From NCBI RefSeq assembly GCF_000719115.1, contig NZ_JOEA01000017.1, forward strand, positions 295,742-359,741: a stretch of 64,000 nt of DNA. Reading direction: 5' to 3'. A model generated the notes under the pieces. That model was not told the DNA's origin. It made no database searches and saw only the letters and a list, made by a program, of their open reading frames with translations. Source of the DNA: Lentzea albidocapillata (GTDB taxonomy: Bacteria > Actinomycetota > Actinomycetes > Mycobacteriales > Pseudonocardiaceae). Shown here piece after piece: positions 26,822 through 37,461 of the stretch; positions within the stretch are counted from its first letter, which is position 1, and every line of letters starts with the position of its first letter. A program made the position numbers and the translations under genes.

Positions 26822-26855
26822 CCGGCCCCGGCACCACATGAGGTGCCGGGGCCGG
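26822..26855. terminator. Bidirectional terminator between the YCII gene and leuB
   Basis: A 14-bp perfect stem, CCGGCCCCGGCACC with GGTGCCGGGGCCGG, and a 6-nt loop (ACATGA), between convergent genes. Confidence 0.88.
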
Positions 26856-26875
26856 AGAAGCCTTGCGGAGAAACG

Positions 26876-27913
26876 TCAGCCCGTGCGCACGTTCGACGAC
26901 ACGAGAGCCGCCAGCCTGTCACCGATCGCGTAGGTCTGGCCAGGCGACTGGTGATCACGCGTAGCCAGATCGAACGCCACGGAGGCCTCGATCCGGCGGG
27001 CCGACTCGCGCTCGCCGAGGTGGTCGAGCAGCAGCGCGACCGACAGCACGGCGGCCGTCGGGTCGGCGATGCCCTGGCCCGCGATGTCCGGCGCCGAACC
27101 GTGGACCGGCTCGAACATCGACGGGTTGCGCCTCGTCGCGTCCATGTTTCCCGACGCGGCCAGGCCGATGCCACCGGTGACGGCGGCGGCGAGGTCGGTC
27201 AGGATGTCACCGAACAGGTTGTCCGTCACGATCACGTCGTAGCGGGCCGGGTTGGTGACCATGTGAATGGTCGCCGCGTCCACGTGCTGATAAGCCACGG
27301 TGACGTCCGGGTGCTGCAACGACACCTCCTCGACGACGCGCGACCACAACGAGCCGGCGTGCGTGAGGACGTTCGTCTTGTGCACCAGCGTCAGGTGGCG
27401 ACGCGGGCGGTTCGACGCACGGGCGAACGCGTCACGGACGACGCGCTCCACGCCGAACGACGTGTTGATCGAAACCTCGGTGGCGATCTCGTGCGGCGTG
27501 TCCTTGCGGAGCAGGCCGCCGTTGCCCGCGTACGGGCCCTCGGTGCCCTCGCGCACCACCACCATGTCGATCTCCTGCGGGTCCGCGAGCGGGCTGCGGA
27601 CACCGGGGTAGAGACGAGCCGGGCGGAGGTTCACGTGGTGGTCGAGTTCGAAGCGCAGCCTCAGCAGCAGGCCCCGCTCCAGAATTCCGCTCGGCACCGA
27701 CGGGTCGCCCACCGCGCCGAGCAGGATCGCGTCGTGCTGGCGAAGCTCCCCCAGCACCGACTCGGGCAACAACTCTCCCGTGGCGTGCCAGCGCGCCGCG
27801 CCGAGGTCGTAGCGAGTGATCTCGGCCGCCGGAACGACCTCGTTGAGGACCTTCAGGGCCTCAGCGATGACCTCGGGCCCGATCCCGTCTCCTGGGATCA
27901 CTGCGAGCCGCAT
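26876..27913 (-). CDS. leuB: 3-isopropylmalate dehydrogenase
   Basis: The 345-residue NAD-dependent enzyme oxidises and decarboxylates 3-isopropylmalate in leucine synthesis (and 3-methylmalate on the citramalate route). Motifs: [13 protein letters not shown] at the N-terminus, [26 protein letters not shown], the metal aspartates in [29 protein letters not shown], and [20 protein letters not shown]. The ATG at 27913 has GGGAGG seven bases upstream. It belongs to the conserved cluster with leuCD and serA. The upstream region shows a small hairpin (28005-28021) but no leader peptide rich in Leu codons, so attenuation is not evident here. Confidence 0.95.
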   Translation of the reverse strand: MRLAVIPGDGIGPEVIAEALKVLNEVVPAAEITRYDLGAARWHATGELLPESVLGELRQHDAILLGAVGDPSVPSGILERGLLLRLRFELDHHVNLRPARLYPGVRSPLADPQEIDMVVVREGTEGPYAGNGGLLRKDTPHEIATEVSINTSFGVERVVRDAFARASNRPRRHLTLVHKTNVLTHAGSLWSRVVEEVSLQHPDVTVAYQHVDAATIHMVTNPARYDVIVTDNLFGDILTDLAAAVTGGIGLAASGNMDATRRNPSMFEPVHGSAPDIAGQGIADPTAAVLSVALLLDHLGERESARRIEASVAFDLATRDHQSPGQTYAIGDRLAALVSSNVRTG

Positions 27914-28139
27914 CCACACACCTCCCAGGTGTCAGTCCCCAATTGGTGGGACTACTTTCCTTCGCGAAAGGCTACCGGCATCCCGGGCGCTCACCGCATG
28001 CCGGACACCCCTTCGGGGTGTTATCTCCCGTACTGCGGGACACCCACACGGCCCATACCCCGCTTTCGAGTGTCACTCGACCGCAGGAACGGGGTCGCGT
28101 CAAGGGGTGACGGCAGGCAGTTCCGGGCCGTGACATGCC

Positions 28140-28175
28140 GGGAGGCCCGGTTCCAAACGAAGAACCGGGCCTCCC
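28140..28175 (-). terminator. Terminator of the subtilase gene
   Basis: A 14-bp perfect stem, GGGAGGCCCGGTTC with GAACCGGGCCTCCC, and an 8-nt loop. It lies 30 bp beyond the subtilase stop on the minus strand and no T-tract follows. Confidence 0.85.
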
Positions 28176-28204
28176 GCAAAACATCCGATCTGGTGCTAGT
28201 GGCG

Positions 28205-31200
28205 CTAGTAGGCGCCGCGTCCGCCCGACCTCACCAGGACGACCGACGCGCGGTCACCGTTGGCGTTGTGGTGGTTGAGCACCAGCAGGCCGTCGGACTT
28301 GTCGGCCTTCAGCGAGGCCTCGTCCTTGTTGACGACGAGCGCGGTGCCCGGCTTCGCGAGGTACGAGAGCGCCGTGTCGCCGCCGCCCTGCGCCCACAGG
28401 CCCGGCTTGAGCGGGTCGTAGGACAGGTTGCGGTCGATCACGTCGATCAGCTTGTTCGCGTTGCCCGGCGCCGGGTAGTAACCGGCGGTGCCCACGACGT
28501 ACGAGATGCGGGCCGTGTCCTTCGACGCGTCGATGCCCAGGGCGCTCAGCAGCACCGGCAGGACGACGACGTTGGTGTCCTGGACGTTCGCGTCGACGTC
28601 GCCGAACAGACCGTTCACGCCCTGGATGTCGACGGTCTGGCCCGTCTTCAGGTCCACGGTGGACGCGACCAGCAGGTCGGTGTCGGTCAGGCGGGTCGCG
28701 AACACCTCGAAGTCCGCGGTGCCGTCACCGTTGGTGTCGATGTCGACGAACGGAATGGTGTTCTTGCCCAGGTTGTACCAGTTGCCCCAGGTCGCGACAC
28801 CGAACGCGAGCAGCGCCTCCTCGGGCTTGCCCTGCGCCTTGGCCAGCGGGGCCGTGGAGGCCGCGCCGACGTAGCGGAGGTCGCCGCCCTTGGCGGTCTC
28901 GTTGAGGACGCAGTTCTCGGTGACGTTGCGCTTGCAGTCACGCATCTTCGGCGACTGGGCCTGCAGCTCGAGGACGCTGATCAGCGAGCGGTAGGCCTGC
29001 GAGCCGGTGCCCTGGTCGATGCCCTTGCCGGACACGTTCAGCACGGCCTGCTTGTCGTTGCCGCGGAACTTGAGGCTGGACGCGGTCCTGATGTCCGCGA
29101 CCGGCTTCGGCGCCGAGTAGACCGACAGGCGCAGCGGCACCGTGGCGCCGGAGGTCGGCGTGAAGGTCACGCGACCGGAGGCGTCCGCGAGGAACTGCCG
29201 CGGCACGTCGAGCTGGTTGGGCTCGACCGTCGAGTCGACCGTCTTGCGCAGCGCCTTCGGGTCGTCGATCTTCAGGGTGACCTTGACCTTCGCGACGCCG
29301 CGCGGGCTCAGCTTCACCTTGTCCTGCGAGAGCACGTAGCTCACGCCGGGGATCGTCGTGGCCGCGGTGTAGCCGACCGTGTACTCGACAGGCTTCGTGG
29401 ACTTGTTGACGAGCTTGATGGTCTTGGACTTCGAGACCGGCTTGGCGACCTCGACGACGCCGAAGTTCGCGCTGACGTAACCGTTGTCCTCCTCGACGTA
29501 GGCGAGGACCTGGTTGTCGATCGCGGACTTGCCGTCCACGCGGCCGGTGCCGACCCGGTTGGGGGCGAAGGTCCTGCCGTTCTCCCGCACGTCCGCACCG
29601 GCGGTGTTCATGATCGAGGCTTTGACCTCCTCGAGCGTCCAGTCCGGGTGCGCCTGGCGGACCAGGGCGGCGATGCCGGCGACGTGCGGGGACGCCATCG
29701 ACGTGCCGGAGATGACCATGCGGTCGTCGCCGGAACCGACGGCGGTCGACGAGATCGTGTCACCGGGGGCCGCGACGTCCGGCTTGATGGACTGGCCGCG
29801 AGTGCCACGGCTGGTGAACGCGCTCGGAGTGTCCGAAATGGACTGGTCGTACGTCGGCGTCGAGGTGCGCAGCTCACCCGCGAGGCGGACGACCAGCGTG
29901 CCGGCGTTCAGCGCCGGGCGCACCGCGTTGGTGGCCGAGCCGGTGAACTGGAACATCGGGATGGCCGCGTTGCCGGCGATGCCGGCCGCGAAGTTCTCCA
30001 AAGTGGACGAGAGCAGCACACCCAGGCCGCCCGCTGCCTGCACGTTGTTGGCACGGGCAACGGAACCACAGCGGCGCGTCGCGTCGTTGTCGTCCCACTC
30101 CAGCCAGACGAACTTGCCGGCGACCGCGTCCGTGAGGGGCTGGCAGCCGTCGAGGTTGCCGGCCTGCGTCAGCTTCACGACCGGCAGTTCCTTGTCGTAG
30201 CCCAGGTAGCCGGTGAAGTTCTGGCTGTACTGACCGGGCTTGAGGCCCTGGTCCTTCACCTCGGCGCCGTCACGCAGCACGTACGAGTCGCGCGTGGAGG
30301 CCACGGTCAGCGCCTCGGGCGTGTTGCCCGGCGAGCCGCCGATGTCGTAGAGGTCGCCGCCGTTGCCCGCGGAGAAGACCGGCATGACGCCGACCTTGTA
30401 CAGCTTCTTCACGAAGAGGCTGTCGGGGTCGTCCGGGGCGCCGTAGTCCGAGCCGAGCGACAGGTTGACCACGTCGAGGTGGTCGGAGAAGTCGCCGTCG
30501 CCGTCGGGGTCGAGCGACCAGTCGAGCGCCTGCGAGGTGACGTTGGTCGAGCCCTCGCAACCGAAGACCTTCAGCGCGAAGATCTGGGCCTTCGGCGCGG
30601 TGCCGGGGCCGATCTTCATGTCGTTGAGCTTGGCGGCGTCGAGTTTGGTGTAGTCGCCCTTGAACGTGCTGCCGTCGGCGTTCTCACCGAAGCCGGCCGT
30701 CGTGCCCGCGACGTGCGAGCCGTGACCGTTGCAGTCGAGGGGGTTCGGGTCCGGCTTCGGCGTGTTGATCGCCGGGTCGGTGCTCTCCCCGTCGTAGTCC
30801 TCACCGACGAAGTCGTAGCCGCCGACGACCTTCGCGGTCGGGAAGTTCGGGTCCTTCGCGCGCGGGTCGACGGCCTTGAACGCCTCGACCGTGCCGGGGC
30901 CACCGAAGTTCGCGTGGGTGTAGTCCACGCCCGTGTCGATGATGCCGACGCGGATGTCGTCGCCGAGCTTGCCGTACTGCTGCCAGACGTTGAGCGTCCT
31001 GGTGAGCTGGACGGCGTTCGAGTTCTGGCGCTTCTTCGGCACGATGGGGTAGACCGCGAGGACGTCCGCGCGCTGCGCGAGTTCGCGGACCTTCTGCGCG
31101 TCGGCCTTCACGACGACGCCGGGGACGCCGTTGGAGGTGCGGTAGATCTCCTTGGTCTGCGTGTCAGCGCTCTTGAGCTGGCCGACGACCTGGTCCGCGG

Positions 31201-31495
31201 TGGCGGACACGTCGTTGCGGGCCTGCTTGGCGGCCTGCTTCGCGACTTCCTTGCCCTGGCTCTTCTTCTCGTCGAACGCGTCGACGGCCGGCTTGCGGTC
31301 GAGCGCGACGAACGCGGTGACCGCGCCGGTGGCGTTCAGCCTGGGAGAAACCTTGAGGTGCAACGCTTTCGCGTCCAACCCGTGCGCACTCTTCACCGGC
31401 TGCGCGAGCGGTTCGCCCTGCGCCTGTGCCGTGGCGGGTGCGATCAGCAAACTGGTGATGGCAGAGAACACCACCAGACTCGATCGTCTCTTCAC
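28205..31495 (-). CDS. Large secreted S8 family serine peptidase (subtilase)
   Basis: A 1096-residue exported protease. The signal peptide (MKRRSSLVVFSAITSLLIAPATAQA) is followed by an N-terminal inhibitor-like propeptide. The catalytic triad is visible: Asp187 in VGIIDTGVDYTH, His258 in GHGSHVAGT, and Ser599 in SGTSMASPHVAG. The long gap between His and Ser holds a PA (protease-associated) insert around VKLTQAGNLDGCQPL...IPMFQF. After the catalytic domain come Ig/fibronectin-like beta domains (residues 650-780) and a C-terminal region with no clear assignment. Such enzymes are extracellular, often self-processed, and degrade proteins for nutrition. Monocistronic with its own terminator. Confidence 0.93.
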   Translation of the reverse strand: MKRRSSLVVFSAITSLLIAPATAQAQGEPLAQPVKSAHGLDAKALHLKVSPRLNATGAVTAFVALDRKPAVDAFDEKKSQGKEVAKQAAKQARNDVSATADQVVGQLKSADTQTKEIYRTSNGVPGVVVKADAQKVRELAQRADVLAVYPIVPKKRQNSNAVQLTRTLNVWQQYGKLGDDIRVGIIDTGVDYTHANFGGPGTVEAFKAVDPRAKDPNFPTAKVVGGYDFVGEDYDGESTDPAINTPKPDPNPLDCNGHGSHVAGTTAGFGENADGSTFKGDYTKLDAAKLNDMKIGPGTAPKAQIFALKVFGCEGSTNVTSQALDWSLDPDGDGDFSDHLDVVNLSLGSDYGAPDDPDSLFVKKLYKVGVMPVFSAGNGGDLYDIGGSPGNTPEALTVASTRDSYVLRDGAEVKDQGLKPGQYSQNFTGYLGYDKELPVVKLTQAGNLDGCQPLTDAVAGKFVWLEWDDNDATRRCGSVARANNVQAAGGLGVLLSSTLENFAAGIAGNAAIPMFQFTGSATNAVRPALNAGTLVVRLAGELRTSTPTYDQSISDTPSAFTSRGTRGQSIKPDVAAPGDTISSTAVGSGDDRMVISGTSMASPHVAGIAALVRQAHPDWTLEEVKASIMNTAGADVRENGRTFAPNRVGTGRVDGKSAIDNQVLAYVEEDNGYVSANFGVVEVAKPVSKSKTIKLVNKSTKPVEYTVGYTAATTIPGVSYVLSQDKVKLSPRGVAKVKVTLKIDDPKALRKTVDSTVEPNQLDVPRQFLADASGRVTFTPTSGATVPLRLSVYSAPKPVADIRTASSLKFRGNDKQAVLNVSGKGIDQGTGSQAYRSLISVLELQAQSPKMRDCKRNVTENCVLNETAKGGDLRYVGAASTAPLAKAQGKPEEALLAFGVATWGNWYNLGKNTIPFVDIDTNGDGTADFEVFATRLTDTDLLVASTVDLKTGQTVDIQGVNGLFGDVDANVQDTNVVVLPVLLSALGIDASKDTARISYVVGTAGYYPAPGNANKLIDVIDRNLSYDPLKPGLWAQGGGDTALSYLAKPGTALVVNKDEASLKADKSDGLLVLNHHNANGDRASVVLVRSGGRGAY

Positions 31496-31678
31496 AACGT
31501 TGCCCCAACCGAGGTGTGTGCCTTCGACCCGAAGAAACAGTGCCGTGCCCTCTACGGCACCGGGTCAACCTCGTGGGGACGCTAATCGCTGATCGTGTCT
31601 CTGCGACTGCCCCGAAAGTATGAATGTGGTCTACGGATAGTTGCCTGTTACGACTTCGTTGTGAACAGCGATAACCAC

Positions 31679-31706
31679 GGGAAGGGGACTTTGCTGTCCC
31701 CTTCCC
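31679..31706 (-). terminator. Terminator of serA
   Basis: An 11-bp perfect stem, GGGAAGGGGAC with GTCCCCTTCCC, and a 6-nt loop (TTTGCT), directly downstream of the serA stop on the minus strand. Confidence 0.87.
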
Positions 31707-31718
31707 GGTTTGTCGTGA

Positions 31719-33308
31719 CTATCCGAAGTCGACAGAGCGAACGGTGCGCGCGCCGACGGAGGCACCGATCGGGTCGAGCACCTGGGTGTCGACCGGGCGG
31801 TCCACGCGCAGCAGCATGACGGCGTCGTTGCCGGTCTGGCTGATCTGTGCGGCCTCGATGTTCACGCCGGCCTCGCCGAGCAGCGTGCCGACCGTGCCCA
31901 TGACACCCGGACGATCCGGGTACTCCAGAAGCAGCACGGTGCCTTCGGCCCTCAGGTCGAAGTTGCGGCCGTTGATGTTCACCAGCTTCTCGACCTGCGC
32001 GATGCCGCTGACGGTGCCGGAGACGCTGAACGTGCTGCCGTCCGCGTGCACGGACTTCACCGTGACGAGGCTGCGGTGGTTCGGGCTCTCGGTCTCCTTG
32101 ACGAGCTCGACGCTCACGCCCAGGTCGGCCGCGAGGCTCGGCGCGTTCACGAACGTCACCTGCGACTCGACGACCTTGGAGAACACCCCGCGCAGCGCGG
32201 CGAGCGGCAGGATCGCGACGTCCTCATTGGACAGTTCGCCGCGGACCTCGACGGTGACGCTGGTCGGGGCCTTGGGCGACAGTGCACTGAGGACGGTGCC
32301 CAGCTTCTGGACCAGCGGCAGGTACGGGCGGACCTCCTCGCCGACCGCACCGCCCTGGACGTTGACGGCGTCCGGCACGAACTCGCCGGCGAGCGCGAGG
32401 ATGGTGCTCTTCGCGACGTCGGTGCCCGCGCGGTCCTGCGCCTCGGCCGTGGACGCGCCGAGGTGCGGCGTGACGACGATGCCCGGGACGTTGAACAGCG
32501 GGCTCTCGGTCGTGGGCTCGGTCGAGAAGACGTCGATGCCGGCGCCGCCGACCTGGCCTTCCTTCACGGCGTCGGCGAGGGCCTGCTCGTCGATGAGGCC
32601 ACCGCGGGCCGCGTTGACGATGATGACGCCGCGCTTGGCCTTGGCCAGCTGCTCCGCGCCGATGAGACCCTTGGTCTCCGGCGTCTTCGGCAGGTGGATG
32701 GAGATCGCGTCGGCGCGCTCGAGCAGCTCTTCGAGGCTGACGAGCTCGATGCCGAGCTGGGCGGCGCGCGCGGCGGACACGTACGGGTCGTAGGCGATGA
32801 GCTCGACACCGAACGCGGCGATGCGCTGCGCGAACAGCTGGCCGATCTTGCCGAGGCCGACCACGCCGACCGTCTTGCCGTTGAGCTCGACGCCGTTGAA
32901 CTTGGAGCGCTTCCACTCGTGGTTCTGCAGCGTCTCGTGCGCGGCCGGGATCTGGCGCGCGACGCTCAGCAGCAGCGCGACGGCGTGCTCGGCGGCACTG
33001 ACGATGTTGGACGTCGGCGCGTTGACGACCATCACGCCGTTCTGCGTGGCGGCCGGAACCTCGACGTTGTCCAGGCCCACACCCGCGCGAGCCACGACCT
33101 TGAGCTTGCGCGTGGCCGCGAAGACCTCGGCGTTCACCTGGGTGGCGGAGCGGACGAGCAGGGCGTCCGCGTCGGCGACCGCGCTCAGGAGGGCTTCTCG
33201 GTCGGTGCCGTCTACGTGGCGCACTTCGACGCCGTCGCCGAGAGCGTCCAGAACGGACGGCGCGAGCTTCTCGGCGATGAGGACAACAGGTCGGCTCGTG
33301 TTGCTCAC
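31719..33308 (-). CDS. serA: D-3-phosphoglycerate dehydrogenase
   Basis: The first enzyme of serine synthesis, 529 residues, matching the long (type 1) form of M. tuberculosis SerA1. In order: a catalytic domain with RSATQVNAEVFAATRKLKVVARAGVGLDNV, an NAD domain (VGVVGLGKIGQLFAQRIAAFG), catalytic TPHLGASTAEAQDRAG, an intervening allosteric domain (about 320-450), and a C-terminal ACT domain that binds serine (LLLEYPDRPGVMGTVGTLLGEAGVNI). The GTG at 33308 is preferred because GGGAG lies eight bases upstream; the ATG two codons earlier is only two bases from the SD. It sits in the amino acid cluster between leuB and ilvC. Confidence 0.95.
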   Translation of the reverse strand: MSNTSRPVVLIAEKLAPSVLDALGDGVEVRHVDGTDREALLSAVADADALLVRSATQVNAEVFAATRKLKVVARAGVGLDNVEVPAATQNGVMVVNAPTSNIVSAAEHAVALLLSVARQIPAAHETLQNHEWKRSKFNGVELNGKTVGVVGLGKIGQLFAQRIAAFGVELIAYDPYVSAARAAQLGIELVSLEELLERADAISIHLPKTPETKGLIGAEQLAKAKRGVIIVNAARGGLIDEQALADAVKEGQVGGAGIDVFSTEPTTESPLFNVPGIVVTPHLGASTAEAQDRAGTDVAKSTILALAGEFVPDAVNVQGGAVGEEVRPYLPLVQKLGTVLSALSPKAPTSVTVEVRGELSNEDVAILPLAALRGVFSKVVESQVTFVNAPSLAADLGVSVELVKETESPNHRSLVTVKSVHADGSTFSVSGTVSGIAQVEKLVNINGRNFDLRAEGTVLLLEYPDRPGVMGTVGTLLGEAGVNIEAAQISQTGNDAVMLLRVDRPVDTQVLDPIGASVGARTVRSVDFG

Positions 33309-33543
33309 GGACATCGCTCCCAGGAAGGGTCGGATCGTGGGGCGCGGGCGTGGTCGGGGGCGGCTGGCCCGCGCCGACCGGAGCACCGCAATGTGTCCGG
33401 ACTGTTAACGAGCATAGACACCGGCCTTGCGCGCGCATTCCGCCGGGTGGCTCAGGTCACCGTTCGCGTCTTGCAGTATGGGACGGGTGGGGCTGGACGT
33501 GCCGTTCACTCGCCAGTGTGACGCCCAGGGCTTGGGACAGGGC

Positions 33544-34149
33544 CTAACCGGTGGCGACGGCTCGAACGCCGCGAAGGACGACGTCGATGACCACCTCTGC
33601 CTCGGCACGAGCAGCCTGCGGATCGGCGGCTTTGGCGATGTACAGGGCTGAGCCGTAGAGGCCTCCCAGCGCGACGTGTGCCAACGGGTCGACCGAGACA
33701 CCCGGCAGGGCGCCGCTGGCCACCAGCGGGGTCAGCACGACACGCAACATCGGAAGCTCGATGCCCTCCATGCCGCCCTCCCACGAGTTGGCGGCCATCA
33801 CCGCCACGCTGTCGATGATCACGATCCGCCGGAAGGCCGGCTGCAGGCAGGCGTCGAGGAACGCGGACAGACCCGCCCGCACGGCGTCCCACGGATCGTC
33901 TTCCGCTGCCGCCGCGGACAGCACGGCCTCGGCGGTCTCGTCCAGCACGACCTCGAAGACCGCCTTGAACAGCGCGTCCTTTCCACCGAAGTGGTGATAG
34001 AGCGCGCCCTTCGCAAGGCCGGCCCTCTGCACGATCTCGTCGATCGCGGTCGCCGCGAAGCCCTGCTCGACGAACAACTCCCGCGCGATCGTGACCAGCA
34101 GCTCGCGCGTGGCCTCCGCCTGCCGTTCCCGTAGCCGCTTGACAGTCAC
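33544..34149 (-). CDS. TetR-family transcriptional repressor
   Basis: A 201-residue repressor: the N-terminal TetR helix-turn-helix is ELLVTIARELFVEQGFAATAIDEIVQRAGLAKGALYHHFGGKDALFKAVF (residues 16-65), followed by an all-helical ligand domain. It is divergent from a molybdopterin-fold gene and a DUF2867 gene. Two dyads in the 64-bp spacer are probable operators, so it should repress both itself and the divergent pair. The ligand is unknown. The start is a GTG at 34149. Confidence 0.92.
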   Translation of the reverse strand: MTVKRLRERQAEATRELLVTIARELFVEQGFAATAIDEIVQRAGLAKGALYHHFGGKDALFKAVFEVVLDETAEAVLSAAAAEDDPWDAVRAGLSAFLDACLQPAFRRIVIIDSVAVMAANSWEGGMEGIELPMLRVVLTPLVASGALPGVSVDPLAHVALGGLYGSALYIAKAADPQAARAEAEVVIDVVLRGVRAVATG

Positions 34150-34163
34150 CGGACCATCTTAAA

Positions 34164-34199
34164 GACTGACCGTCAGTCGGTGACCGACCGTCGGTCGGT
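34164..34199. promoter_or_regulatory. Tandem TetR-type operators
   Basis: Two adjacent dyads: GACTGAC-C-GTCAGTC (34164-34178) and ACCGACC-GTC-GGTCGGT (34183-34199). They lie between the divergent TetR gene and the molybdopterin-fold gene. Sequence and spacing are typical of TetR-family sites in actinobacteria, and two sites suggest cooperative or two-dimer binding. Confidence 0.8.
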
Positions 34200-34213
34200 G
34201 AAGGGGGTAAACG

Positions 34214-34915
34214 GTGAGGACTCATCCACCCGGACAGAAGACGCTGCCGCCCGGACAACGGCGCGTCGACGGATTCCCGCGTTTCGGAACGCATCTGCAC
34301 CAGCCGGCGCCTCCCGTGCCCGACGACCCCGTGATCGCCATCAGCGGCGCGATGCTCGGCCCCTCCGAGGTGCGGCTGGCGGACCTGTCGGCACTGCCCC
34401 GCAGCGAGATCGTGGCCGACTTCCACTGCGTCGCCGGGTGGACCGCGACCGGCCTGCGCTGGGAAGGCGTGCGGTTCGCCGACTTCTATCGCCGGTTCGT
34501 CGAACCCGCGCTGGAGCCAGGAATCACCGTCACCCACCTGGTGTTCGAGGGCCTGGACGGAGCCGCCTCCGTGGTCGAGTTGCAGGACGCACTCGCCGAC
34601 GACGTGCTGCTGGCTCACCGGCTGAACGGTCATCCTCTCGACAGCGACCACGGCGCTCCGATACGGCTGGTCAGCCCGGCGCAGTACGGCTACATGAGCA
34701 TCAAGCACCTCTGCGCCGTCGAGGTGTGTTCGGCGCTGCCGACGCACCGGCTCGACAGGAGCATTTTCGCCCGGCTGCTCGAGGGGCACCCACGGGCACG
34801 CGTAGAGCACGAGGAACGCCACGGCCGTATAGCCGGGCGGCTGGTGCGGCCGTTCTACCGCGCCCTCATCCGCCCGATCCGCTTTCTCAGCTCGAAAGGA
34901 GCGCAAGGCACATGA
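34214..34915 (+). CDS. Molybdopterin-dependent oxidoreductase domain protein (sulfite-oxidase fold)
   Basis: A 233-residue protein with the Oxidored_molyb fold. The molybdenum-coordinating cysteine is expected in ADFHCVAGWTATGLRWEGVRF (FHCVAGW motif); VSPAQYGYMSIKHLCAVEV also fits. It is a short, cytoplasmic single-domain form without signal peptide, heme or dimerisation domain, like MsrP/YedY-type or stand-alone versions. A GTG start follows GGGGG at six bases. Its stop overlaps the next gene by ATGA, and the divergent TetR regulator probably controls the pair. The substrate is unknown. Confidence 0.87.
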   Translation: MRTHPPGQKTLPPGQRRVDGFPRFGTHLHQPAPPVPDDPVIAISGAMLGPSEVRLADLSALPRSEIVADFHCVAGWTATGLRWEGVRFADFYRRFVEPALEPGITVTHLVFEGLDGAASVVELQDALADDVLLAHRLNGHPLDSDHGAPIRLVSPAQYGYMSIKHLCAVEVCSALPTHRLDRSIFARLLEGHPRARVEHEERHGRIAGRLVRPFYRALIRPIRFLSSKGAQGT

Positions 34916-35520
34916 GAGTTCCCAACGACGTGCTCAAGAGCCAGCGATGGATCATCGCCGACGTCGTCCACGACTTCGAGGTCGAGGACGTCTGGGCTCT
35001 TCCCATCGATGGCGGGCCCGACGACTTCGACAACGTCATCGGCCTCATGGCGGCCATGGACTTTCCCGGTTCAGCGCCCCTGCCGGTACGCGTGCTGTGG
35101 GGAATCCGCGATCTGCTCGGCCGCCTGTTCGGACTCGGGCGCGTCTCGACGTCGGCGGATGACGCCGGCACCTGGCCACCCGTCCCCGGCACCGGCGAGC
35201 CGTCACTGTCCGTCCGCGTACCAGCGGAACTCCGTGGCACGTCGACGGATTCCCGCCTCACGGACAAGCCGTTCCGACCGCTGTACCGCACCGGCACCGA
35301 GTTCGCCGAGGAGATCTCGAACCGGACGATGTACGGCGTGATGCACCTGGCCTGGGTGGACCAGGGCGGCGGCCGGTACCGGGGACAGATGACCGTCTAC
35401 GTCAAGCCGCGCGGTGCCGTCGGCAGGGCGTACATGGCTCTCATCAAGCCGTTTCGCTATGCGATCGTCTATCCGGCGCTCATGCGGTACATCGAACGAT
35501 CCTGGGCCCGGCGCGCATAG
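34912..35520 (+). CDS. DUF2867 domain-containing protein
   Basis: A 202-residue protein matching DUF2867: VLKSQRWIIADVVHDFEVEDVWALPI, the central ...RVLWGIRDLLGRLFGLG, LYRTGTEFAEEISNRTMYGVMHLAW, and a basic C-terminus (YVKPRGAVGRAYMALIKPFRYAIVYPALM). The last stretch is semi-hydrophobic and may touch the membrane. It starts at an ATG overlapping the upstream TGA, so the pair is co-translated. Members are of unknown function. Partnership with a molybdopterin-fold protein under TetR control is the only clue. Confidence 0.82.
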   Translation: MRVPNDVLKSQRWIIADVVHDFEVEDVWALPIDGGPDDFDNVIGLMAAMDFPGSAPLPVRVLWGIRDLLGRLFGLGRVSTSADDAGTWPPVPGTGEPSLSVRVPAELRGTSTDSRLTDKPFRPLYRTGTEFAEEISNRTMYGVMHLAWVDQGGGRYRGQMTVYVKPRGAVGRAYMALIKPFRYAIVYPALMRYIERSWARRA

Positions 35521-35528
35521 GCCCCTGC

Positions 35529-35792
35529 CTACCAGGGCTCGTCGAACTCCCCGTCCTTCGCACCCAGCACGAAAGCGTCCCACTCGGCCATCGTGAAGGT
35601 CAGGACGGGATCGAGCTGCTTGGAGTTGCGCATGGCGACGTACGTGGCGCCGTCGGTGTGCTCGATGAAGGCGATCTCGACGTGGCCGTCTTCCGGCTCC
35701 GGCTCCGGCGGCCGCTTCCACTGCGCGTCGCGGAGGTCCAGCTTGCCGCGCACGTGGGCCTTGTCGTCGTAGATCGGCGCACTTTCGGTCAT
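35529..35792 (-). CDS. DUF397 domain-containing protein
   Basis: An 87-residue protein. The C-terminal half matches DUF397: HVEIAFIEHTDGATYVAMRNSKQLDPVLTFTMAEWDAFVLGAKDGEFDEPW. In actinobacteria these short proteins are usually encoded beside an XRE/DUF5753 helix-turn-helix regulator (WhiJ/AbaA-like pairs). None is adjacent here, so it is an orphan copy. An acidic Pro/Glu stretch (PPEPEPEDG) links the N-terminus. It is convergent with the DUF2867 gene, eight bases apart. Confidence 0.82.
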   Translation of the reverse strand: MTESAPIYDDKAHVRGKLDLRDAQWKRPPEPEPEDGHVEIAFIEHTDGATYVAMRNSKQLDPVLTFTMAEWDAFVLGAKDGEFDEPW

Positions 35793-35812
35793 GCGGAAAA
35801 CGCTAGCGGAAA

Positions 35813-35845
35813 GGCCCGCGGAGCGTCACACGCGCTCCACGGGCC
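35813..35845 (-). terminator. Terminator of ilvBNC
   Basis: Stems GGCCCG (35813-35818) with CGGGCC, and GGAGCG (35820-35825) with CGCTCC, with a 7-nt loop and one internal mismatch, 16 bp after the ilvC stop on the minus strand. Confidence 0.75.
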
Positions 35846-35861
35846 TCCCTTGACGAAAGAC

Positions 35862-37404
<1,543 letters not shown>

Positions 37405-37405
<1 letters not shown>

Positions 37406-37461
37406 CACAGGTCCTCATCCTTGCGATCCTCGGCTGCCGTCTGCGGGCAGGCGCTGGCCAT
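37405..37461 (-). CDS. Bridging minigene between ilvB and ilvN
   Basis: An 18-codon frame, [18 protein letters not shown], starts with an ATG that overlaps the ilvB TGA (TGATG) and ends with a TGA that overlaps the ilvN ATG (TGATG). Its last codons and stop (GAGGACCTGTGATG) are a copy of the ilvB end 56 bp upstream. It probably passes terminating ribosomes from ilvB to ilvN and so keeps subunit synthesis coupled. Whether the peptide itself matters is unknown. The frame is seen directly; its translation is inference. Confidence 0.5.

Noticed and set aside
28005..28021. Hairpin upstream of leuB as an attenuator
   Set aside because: The nearby short frame (MPVAFREGK) has no Leu codons and no T-run terminator follows.
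26843..31585. A 1580-codon open frame on the plus strand
   Set aside because: It is the antisense shadow of leuB and the subtilase, created by GC-rich third positions; it has no domain and an Arg/Val-rich composition.
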